Below are positions 55,772-64,000 of a stretch of DNA of 64,000 nt, one piece after another. Numbering within the stretch: position 1 is the stretch's first letter; each line of letters starts with the position of its first letter. The stretch lies in contig JBCAQO010000001.1 of assembly GCA_039111635.1 (NCBI GenBank), forward strand, positions 558,001-622,000. The letters run 5' to 3'. A model generated the notes under the pieces. The model made no database searches and was not told where the DNA came from. It was given only the letters and a program-made list of their open reading frames with translations. The DNA is from Heterobasidion occidentale (taxonomy: Eukaryota > Basidiomycota > Agaricomycetes > Russulales > Bondarzewiaceae). The translations under genes were made by a program, and so were the position numbers.

Positions 55772-57812
55772 TCAATCGACCCAGTTCGGCTCCGCCTTGA
55801 ACTTCGCCTTAGGGCTGTATTTGCCAACCTTCGCCTCCGCATCCATCCGAATTTTCACGGTCCTGTGAACGTTGAATCCCGCCGTGTGCTGTCTCATTAT
55901 CTTCCGCCCGCGGCCGAGGTTAATGCTGGCACAGTTGATCGCAAACAATCAACTCACGAATACTTGCATGAAAAAAAGGACTTACGAGAACGTCGAAGCC
56001 CAAGATCGATCCTCCCTCTGCACCCTCGTCTTGAACGGTATGATCTCGAGGATCCACCACCATTTGGCAAGCTTCAGCTGGTCGTAAACCGGACTAAGCG
56101 CGTCGTGTAGATCTTCCTCTTCCTCCGACAGCACAGAAGATTGAGGGCTGTCAACGAGTGTGCCGTCTGTCGGCAACAGAACGTGCTTGCTTGGGCTCTG
56201 ATGGCATCCTTGCCTTGTCCAGAAGTAGCAGCAGAGGACGCAAATACGCAGGAGGACGCGGCCGCACAAGGGGGTAAAGTGTGTCTGGGTCAATTCCAAT
56301 GCCTCTGAAGCCACCGCGGTGGAATTGGATGCCCGTGTCTGCGAGAAAACATTGACGAATCATCCATCGCAGGGGAATGCGCGCTAGAGAGTGACGTGTG
56401 TCGTTATCCACGGATCCGCCTCCGATGTCTGAGGAAGATCATTCTCGTCGATCGAGAGCATTGGGTATAGAATGAATTGCATACCACAGTGACAGCCAGC
56501 GAACCATACTTCGAGCACATCCGTTTCGGTGATACGATCATCGTACTCGTGTTCTAGATGCCGCAAAGACACCTTGCCGTCGTGGTGATGGCGATGAGGA
56601 TGGTGCTGGTTGGATCGTGGCATTTCTCCACGCCTAGTACCTAGCTTATGCTCATGAGGTGGAGAAATTTGCCAGTGGTTCGCTTTGAACTTGGCTCGAT
56701 GCTCGTCGAGGGAGATAGCATGTCGGAAATAGCGAACAGCCGTGTTTGACTTGGTAAATGGCAGTCTCTTGGGGATCAGACCCACAGATGAGACGGTATC
56801 CCTGTTAAAAGAAGAGTCAGGGTGTTGTTCTTTACTGGTGATGATAAGCGTACCACACGCCGAGGAATTCAATTTCGACATCTACCGAAAAAGCCTTCTT
56901 GAACGCATTGCTCTGCTTCCAACCCTCCTCGTTGTCCCGGGTAAACATCTTGTAAGCAAATGGGACTTGCTGGTGATTGCACGCTGGTAGTAACCCAACC
57001 TACACAATGTAAGAATCAGGCATGACTGACGGACCAGACTGAACGCACTTTGTGGATCATCCCTGCCAACGCGCGTGCTGTATATGCGCCGCGAGAGAAG
57101 CCAAATATACAGATCTTGTCCTCTGCTTGGTCTGTGCGATACAGTCAGCCACCGACTCGGAATCAAGCACATAGACGACCGAGTACTAACAGTTCTGCAT
57201 CAAAAATTCATATCCACCTAGCAAGACGTTGTAAGGAATAACAGCCATTTTAACGCGAGCCATTACCCACCCATGACATGAGCATCAAGATATTTGGCAA
57301 CCGCCATGTCGACAGTCTTAGCAAGTTTCGCCATGAATGGTGTGGCGATCTGAGGAGAGGTGTAAGTACCAATCCCAGCCTGAAGTGTATAAATTAGGAT
57401 ACGATCACTTCGAGTTCACTTCCACTTTATTTAGAAAAAAAAACTAACTTGGTAGTATACCATCTGCTGGCTGCGATCATCTTTCTTCAACATTGAGAAG
57501 AATGAGACAATGTTGGAGTTCTACAGGTCTCTGGTCGTCAATAGGATATAATCGGATATATTGTGGGGGAAGGCATACATCCGCATCAAACTGATCTCCG
57601 GTTCCGTCGAAGCACAAGACCAGAGTACGGCGCGCGTGGGAAGACGGGATCACGGTATCGTCGAAGGACAATGAGTACGGGGAACTGGTAGACCTGCCTC
57701 CTGGCGAGGACTGAGCAGAGTCAGCAGATTCCCGACGAAACGGGTCTGTATTGGTATTGGTCGAAGGCTGAGCCTCAGACTCGCTGTGACTGCGAGGGGC
57801 GGGGATAGACAT
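55772..57812 (-). CDS. DUF2235 alpha/beta hydrolase, one apparent frameshift
   Basis: Starts at 57812 (MSIPAPRSHSESEAQPST). The domain opens with TLVLCFDGTGDQFDADNSNI, then VSFFSMLKKDD, MVYYQAGIGTYTSP and YLDAHVMGGYEFLMQN. The nucleophile elbow is ICIFGFSRGAYTARALAGMI. Later segments are VEIEFLGVWDTVSSVG, NTAVRYFRHAISLDEHRAKF, DVLEVWFAGCHCDVGGGSV, and near the end LHDALSPVYDQLKLAKWWW. The final exon encodes FNVHRTVKIRMDAEAKVGKY. DUF2235 includes the catalytic part of bacterial Tle1 phospholipases; substrates of the fungal proteins are unknown. About nine introns. One base is missing near 56165 (between SVADR and GTLVDSPQSS). His-rich stretch HHPHRHHHDGK in the middle. Confidence 0.84.
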
Positions 57813-59308
57813 GGATTTAGCACTGGAAGTAAGATTAGAATGAAAGAAGAGGAGGTCGCAGCCCCACCGCTATATATCTACCATCAGTTAAAAAGCTCCG
57901 ACAGTTGGTCCTCTATGTACGGAACTTGGCGTACATGTATGGGCAAGCATCTACAGCTTTCCATTCAGTATGTCAAACGGCCATGATGCCGCCGGATCCG
58001 GTGACGAAATGATCACGATCTGCGACAGGCGGCATAGCAAGAGCTGGCCTTTCCTCGCAAGCCAGATTCACAGACGAGAGACTAAGGAAGAAATGATTGT
58101 CAGAGAGCCAAAGTACTCCGATGCAAAGGAATTTATGAGTGCAGAATTCGACCCGAGCGATATCCCTCCGCTGCCCAATTAGGTCTGAGCATTGATGACA
58201 GACTGTGCTTCCATGAATAGATCTGGATAGATCATGTGCATGAGCACTGCAAACTGCCACAGATAGTGAGTTGGCAGACAGTCGGAGATGATTTGTTGGC
58301 GCTGGAATTCAACAGAATGGAGAACAGAAGGCGCCGAGAATGGGCAAGTCTACTCATGCATGATAGCCATCGTCTAACCCAACAAGCAGCATCAATTCCT
58401 CCGAATAACGATGTGCGGCGAAAATCGGATCCGTTCTACGCGCTTCCTTCCATATTCTAGCCAGGTTCTCTCGGTCTTCGGCGACTGGCGAGCACTATGG
58501 CAGACGTGCAGGATACCAGTGTAGACTGCTACCAAGCGATGAACACAGTCGCTCAGGGTAGGTGCAGTATGACACGTCGCATCGCGAGTTGTTTCAAGCC
58601 TCCATGACGATGGTGCATTCAGATGCGGATATCCGGAAATCACGTCGGAGGTCGAAGGAGAATCGCCAATGTTGCTGCTGCCTGCGGGAGTCTCTGTGGT
58701 GCACTCTGACGTAGGTGTCAGCAAGTGGGTCAGGGAAGAGCGGCAGTGATGAGCTGATGCAAATGAGATTGTCCCGAGACGTTGCAGCTCTTCGAAAATT
58801 TGAGGCTCCAAACTGCACTCGTGACACTTGGTGACCGAATGATTCGCACCGAAGCATGTGTAGCCTGCGTTATGACGGCGTCGAGTTCATTATCCGGCTT
58901 CCGTTCAGCAGGCGGTGATCAGAACAAAGCTTATCGCGGGGATGTCACAGCGCACCTCCGTCAAACGTTCTATGTTCAGTAGTTGTAAGAGCGCGAATTG
59001 AGAAAGAGAAAGGGATGTTGAAAAGCGTTGAAGTCAATCCGCCTCGGACTGCCAAACCGAGGGCTGTTGCTAAAGATAGATCGATCGGCTGGCGGCAGAC
59101 GATCTCGTGCCGCGTAACCGAAGGGCCGTTTACTGCTACTTGGTTGCTAATATCCACCTTGAAAATGTCGTAAGTAGCAGCCTTCGTTCAAGTTCTCACA
59201 TATCTCTGTGCTTTCTTATCCGCGCTCTCATTGTACACTTGGTCCTCTGGTTCTTATTTCTGTATTCTCCGAGCGACTCGCCGCCTCTCTTGATCTTTGG
59301 TCACCTCG
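57813..59308. other. Long intergenic region, no family recognised
   Basis: 1.5 kb between divergent genes. A minus-strand open frame of 139 codons (58392-58811) has no recognisable motif and sits between other short frames; it may be chance or a relic. A plus-strand frame of 70 codons (57970-58182) is equally unsupported. Confidence 0.4.
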
Positions 59309-62300
59309 ATGCCCCCCACACCGACCGAAAAATCGCGCACAGTTACAGACCCACCGAAGCAGCGACGGCGACCAGGGCGAGTGCCCGTCTCGTGTGCAGA
59401 ATGTCGCCGGTGCGTATCGACAGTTCTTCAACCATGTGTCGGGCGTGCTCAGGTTGTCTTGTGTCAAATGCTCAGGCTGAAACTGCGCTGTGACCGAAAG
59501 GTGCGCCCGAACGATCATGTCCTGGCCTTACAACTTCATGCTGAGCATCCGTGGAGGTTCCTTGCGAAACATGCACCAAACGCGGTTGTGCTGCCATATG
59601 CCCGAACGGTAAGTTTCACTCACTCAACCTTGCCCGACAGTCTCGCCGACCCTCTCGTTAGGTGCCCTCGCCACCGGCAAGGCAAACAATAAGTAGATCA
59701 TGCGTATTATCCATCCCCTTTTCCACGACTGACATCGTCACGACATACATCGCAGATATGTGTTGGCCAATACCGAGGAGTTGCATGCGAAGATTCACGT
59801 CATGACAGTCCGCATTCGTGAGCTCGAAGTCGGTCTCGCTGCTCTCCAAGCCACAATATCGGAAGAGCCACACCCATTACTGAAAAAAGAGCGAATGTTG
59901 AACCAAGAGAGCTCACCAGCGCAGTCAAGTGGATCCAGTCCACAGAATCCAACAGATACAGCGGGTGATGCGGACGATGAAGGCATCATAGAGGCGTTCG
60001 GTGGGTCTTTCTATCTGCTGACAAGGCCGCAGGGTTCATATTTTGTGATAGGTACGTTGAGTATCGGCGTAAAGGGTGATACGAAGTTTTACGGCGCGTC
60101 AGCCCGTTCCGAAGTGATTCCAGCCCCTTTCTTTTATCTAGTTCGTCATTGACGTTTTCTTTTTGATTCCAGTATATCCTCCAGGTGAGATGCGTGACAT
60201 TTCCTAATTACCATATTGTTGCCAAATGTTACTTTACGGTAGTCATCAAAGTTGATGCCCAAACTTGCCTATACTTCTTCCACTCGCCTGCACCCGCGTA
60301 TTGTCGAACTCATGTGCCCAGAACTTGAAGGCGACAAAATTGACCCGGAGATCAAACGTCTGGTCTACGCCCACCTACCGCCGCTGTCGGAGGCATGTCA
60401 ACTGTGCGAAACCTTCATGAACCTCTCACAGTACATGTATGTTATTTGACTGTGTCGCTCCATCTAGACGAGCTCGTTGACATCTGTACGTGAATAGCCC
60501 TTCTTCACTGAATCGCAAACAGCTGTTTGATGAAGTATTGTCGCTCGCGTATCAAGCCACGTGAGCCGTCATCCGTCTCGATCCTTTACAGTTGTTGACA
60601 TCTCCTTAGACCTTCAGAAGGGATGCAGTCTCTACATGCTCTCAGCTTGCTGTTCATTGTCTTCGCGCTCGCCAAACAGTATGACACGACGACCGCGGAC
60701 TATCACATTGAGGCATATGATTATTTTGTACTTTCTCGGGTCGTGCTTCTATTTGACTCGCCGATCACCTCAACAACAGTTCTAGCCGTTCAAGTAATGG
60801 TGTGTCTCATGACCATGCAACCCATGCGTTTCCTACTGAGATTTCATCTGTAGTGCTATATGGCACAATACCTTGAGATCACAGACTCCAGCTTTCTGCC
60901 CACGGGTTCGTCTAGAGCATGGATGTACTTGGGATATGCCGTTAAACTAGCCCACGGTGTGAGTCCGGCCATTATTAACATATATATTCCCTCATGTAGA
61001 AGCAATATGACGTAGGTTGGCTTGCGTGAGTCATTTTTGCCCTATCCCGAAACAATCAACTAATGGTATGCAACAGATTTGAAAAGCACGAGGTGGAATC
61101 TAGATGAAGAGGAGAGCCAAAAACGTAGTCGCGTGTTTTGGCACTTGTTCACGGTCGATGCTTGGAATGTGAGTTTCCGTATTCGTAGTTTACCACCTTG
61201 TTGATGTCATTGTCTTTCAGAGTTTCAGCTTTGGTCGACCGCCAACTACCATGCCGTCGTTCGTCGACTGTGAACTACCAGTAGATGACGAAGATCGGCT
61301 CAAAGAGGATGGGACCAAGACCTTGGATGTACGACTTTCTAAATCATCCTTCGTTTGAATGGATCTAATAACTCACAACAGTCCACCGATGGAGTTTTCT
61401 TTATTGTCAATTACTGCATACAGTCATGTGCACTGCCTTTGGGGCAAAGTCGCCGCCGTACATCACTATCCTTGAGCTTGACCGCAGGATTCGCGACTTC
61501 ATCATCCCAGAGTTCCTGAGGCCTCCATGCGATGGCACGCCTGACGACCCTCCTGCAGATATACTGGTTAAACGCTGGATGGTTCATTCTAACAAAGAGT
61601 GGAGTAAGTCGTGTCTACTGTTGTACACGTTCTTGCTATTAACATCGAGCGACCCTCAAAGCCCTGTTGAACCTCCATAGAGTATACTTTGCTCAAGCAC
61701 TTCGCGAAAAACCCGAAGACCCTTTGAAACATAAATATGGGCCATCAGTCATGGCGATATATCGATCGGGGTATCGAGTCATCGAGTTTGGCCAGCGGGC
61801 GATGAGTGCGTTGCCACAGTCCTTTTTTAGGAGCACCTTGGCATGGTCTAAAGTCCTCTCTGCTGCGGTACGTATGTCAAATCACTCCGGTCGTCAGGAA
61901 ACCTGAATATTCCTTACTGTTTGGTCTGTAGATTGTAATGTGTTTACTCGTCTGCAACGCTCCCACCTCAAGCCTGGCTCCGTCCGCGCTGGAAGAGTTG
62001 GACATAACTTGCAGTTTCTTCGAAAATGCGGTGCGCGCTGGTAGTCGTCCGGCGGCTGAGCATCTTGTAAGTATGTGTTGCTGCTGCCATATGGAGCTAT
62101 AGTTCATCCATCCTTTTAGGATGCTATTCGAAGCTTGTACCGACAGGCACACGAGGCCGTGGACAAGACCCAACCACACGGTAATCAGTCCATGAGTGCA
62201 GAACTTCAACGAATGGGTCGTGGGACACAGGTCATCTCACAAAGCTCTAGTCCAAGTGCCGGGGTATCATCGCCATCTTCAGACCAGAGGGTCATGCCGA

Positions 62301-62668
62301 ATCATATTCCTCTCTACCATCCACTGGTTGCAGATGAGCAAATGCACCCTACGATTCTCAACGACTTCCAGGCGTTCGAAACCTTCCCCCCTACGCCACA
62401 GCCGAACACCTCATCGTCCCTCCCCGCTTCGTCTTCAACCTCCATGTTCAATCTTTTCGACTTCCCGTCAACTGGTTATTCTCAGCCGGGCGATGCACAG
62501 TCGTTACAGATGTCGTTTACTGACATGAGTCCTTTTGTGACGGGTGCTTCGGCCCAATCAGGGATGTATCAGAGCCCCACTCAGCAGGAAAGTTTGGGTG
62601 CTACGAGTGGGCAGCCGTATATTCTGGATGCGACGTGGCAGGATTTCGTGGAGCAGCTGGGCTTCTGA
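59309..62668 (+). CDS. Zn2Cys6 fungal transcription factor
   Basis: Starts at 59309 (MPPTPTEKSRTVTDPPKQRR). The binuclear zinc cluster is spread over three exons: VPVSCAECRR, LKLRCDRK and VPCETCTKRGCAAICPNG, giving all six Cys with normal spacing. A coiled-coil segment follows (VLANTEELHAKIHVMTVRIR). The fungal-specific TF domain shows LHALSLLFIVFALAKQYDTT, YLEITDSSFLPTGSSRAWMY, ESQKRSRVFWHLFTVDAWNS, FGRPPTTMPSFVDCELP, ILELDRRIRDFIIPEFLRP. The C-terminus is Ser/Pro/Gln-rich and closes with ILDATWQDFVEQLGF. About thirteen introns. One base appears missing near 61424 (NYCIQ, then VMCTAFGAKSPP). Target genes cannot be inferred. Confidence 0.87.
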
Positions 62669-63046
62669 ATGAGTCTGTTCAACTGTCGATACTTCCGTTT
62701 TCGTTTTACGAATAATCAACTGGATGTCTAATATTTTCTATTTCATCTACATACTCTAGTGTAGCTCCCTGGAAAAGCTGTCACTGTAACCTCGTGTATG
62801 TTTCTCGTCGTGTAAAGCAAACGATATCCGTCGCTGGGGGGGATGGCTTCGGAGCCTCGGACGGGGATGGGAATTAGGGCCTCAAAGAGGACCAGCCGAC
62901 GAATGTGCGACACGTGAAATTTTGTATGTCATGACTTGTTCGGGAGACTTATATGCTGGGTAACGTGCGTGCTCAATTTTATGCGTTGACCTTCTTTACG
63001 ACCATCCCAGTTCTCTTCCGTTTGTCTCTCTCCTCTTGTCGCCGGG
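62669..63046. other. Spacer between two plus-strand genes
   Basis: 378 bp. Pyrimidine-rich just before the next start codon (CTCTTCCGTTTGTCTCTCTC). Otherwise nothing seen. Confidence 0.5.
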
Positions 63047-64000
63047 ATGGGCTATATTCCTCAGCATGCGCTCGCCAATTTGAGGAATTACTCCTATAAA
63101 GGCGTGGATAAGTGTGTACATCGATCTCATTACCTCCCCTTTCTTTGCTGAGCAAGTGCGCAGGTCATTGCTGTCGAACTATGTCCTGAACCCATATTGG
63201 ACGTGGCTGGTGACCCTGTGGCCGACGTGGGTCGCGCCAAATATGGTGCGCCGTCTGTCACATATATGCAATGTCTCTCTTTTGACACTCGATACACACG
63301 TGGATCAGATCACACTGTCTGGGCTGTCGATCGTAATAATCAACTTCCTGACGTTGCTCTACTACGACCCTACGTATCTGGCTCAGAAGGGTGGTGCGTC
63401 TGTTCCGCAATGGGTTTATTACACGCAAGTAGATCGTCATTTTGTTCGTCGGTGTCTACTGTATTCTGAACGGCATTGAAGTTGGGGTGCAGGGCTCTTC
63501 TTGTATCAAAGTTTTGATGCAATTGACGGGTGCGTTTCGAGCTCTGTGCGAGATGAGTGTCTACTTACAACGCGTCTGGCGTATCAGCAAGCAGGCTCGT
63601 CGCACTGGGATGGCGGGGCCCCTAGGAGAGATGTTTGACCATGGTATGTCGTGCCGAGATTTATTTGACAGACTTTTATGCTGAACGTTTCGTAGGATGC
63701 GATGCTATCAATACCACGGTATGTCACCATGACGTCCATATCTAGCCTCTTTGCTGACCTCGAGTAGCTTGAAGTCATCCTCGCGTCGCATGCATTGAAC
63801 TTGGGTCGTTCTTGGTGGACGGTTGCGTCTCAGGTCGCAACGCTGGCCAATTTCTACCTCACGACGTGGGAGGAGTATCATACCGGTACGCTCCTCGATT
63901 TGAACTCGTCAATCAAGAGACTCAACAATGATTACAGGTCAGTTGTATTTGGGGGTCTTCTCGGGACCCGTAGAAGGTATCATAATGATTGTTGCTATCT
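63047..64000 (+). CDS. CDP-alcohol phosphotransferase (ethanolamine/choline type), cut by right edge
   Basis: Last step of the Kennedy pathway, making phosphatidylethanolamine or phosphatidylcholine in the ER membrane. Start at 63047 (MGYIPQHALANLRNYSYKGV). Then SLLSNYVLNPYWTWLVTLWP, WVAPNMITLSGLSIVIINF, GLFLYQSFDAIDGKQARRTG and PLGEMFDHGCDAINTT, which give the CDP-alcohol signature DG-X2-AR-X8-G-X3-D-X3-D. Next come LEVILASHALNLG, FYLTTWEEYHTGQLYLGVFS and GPVEGIIMIVAI at the window end. Introns of 47-65 bp join in phase except the one starting near 63430, where one base seems off between VYYT and WGAGLFLYQ. The C-terminal half is outside the window, so the choline or ethanolamine preference cannot be judged. 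Confidence 0.9.

Noticed and set aside
20554..63000. A biosynthetic gene cluster or novel defence-like system
   Set aside because: The neighbours are unrelated housekeeping and signalling genes with no backbone enzyme, shared orientation or common pathway.
1..64000. tRNA or rRNA genes
   Set aside because: No T-loop GGTTCGAATCC-type motif paired with an A-box, and no rRNA-like sequence, was seen by eye. A covariance-model search would be decisive.

Overview
This is nuclear DNA from a filamentous basidiomycete, most probably an Agaricomycete (mushroom-forming fungus). Genes are broken by many introns of about 45-75 bp with GT..AG ends and CTNAC branch sites. Several families present are typical of Agaricomycetes (DUF6593, CPL1-like cysteine-rich secreted proteins, degenerate trypsin-fold proteins). 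The single-copy genes (SIN3, SHO1, SYO1, ISC1, EXO5) are ordinary fungal housekeeping or signalling genes. No RNA gene, CRISPR array or plasmid feature was seen.

Layout. 1-784: a broken Mbp1/Res-type APSES transcription factor on the minus strand, running off the left edge. 981-8965: two Helitron rolling-circle transposons in the same orientation, 24 bp apart. The first is short and non-autonomous and is largely a 15-bp minisatellite; the second carries a nearly complete Rep/Helicase gene. 9060-11133: a decayed trypsin-like (PA clan) protease gene beside the Helitron. 11.1-20.5 kb: a GC-rich stretch with a proline-rich membrane protein, a frameshifted CPL1-like secreted protein and one intact DUF6593 gene. 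20.5-24.6 kb: exonuclease V and a Ctr-type copper transporter. 25.2-29.1 kb: a tandem cluster of four DUF6593 genes made by a 1.8-kb direct duplication; one copy is truncated at the duplication breakpoint and another has a minisatellite-encoded tail. 29.3-64 kb is the gene-dense part: an Ark/Prk (NAK) kinase diverging from a 6-phosphogluconate-dehydrogenase-like oxidoreductase, ISC1, SYO1, an unrecognised minus-strand locus, a single-pass membrane protein, SIN3, an unknown protein, SHO1, an RNF10/Mag2-type RING protein, a DUF2235 hydrolase, a Zn2Cys6 transcription factor, and a CDP-alcohol phosphotransferase cut by the right edge.

The genes are not an operon or a recognisable biosynthetic cluster. 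Several neighbours share known themes: SHO1 is an osmosensor, ISC1 and the phosphotransferase act in membrane lipid metabolism, and the kinase family acts in endocytosis.

A pattern across the window matters for anyone using these models. Many conserved genes (EXO5, Ctr, the kinase, the oxidoreductase, ISC1, SYO1, RNF10, DUF2235, probably the Zn2Cys6 factor) read perfectly except for single missing bases, often in short homopolymers. SIN3, SHO1, the 660-residue membrane protein and the 192-residue DUF6593 gene read through without any. Uncorrected consensus error is the simplest explanation, but real decay is not excluded. All exon boundaries are my manual calls from splice motifs and family conservation, with no transcript support.
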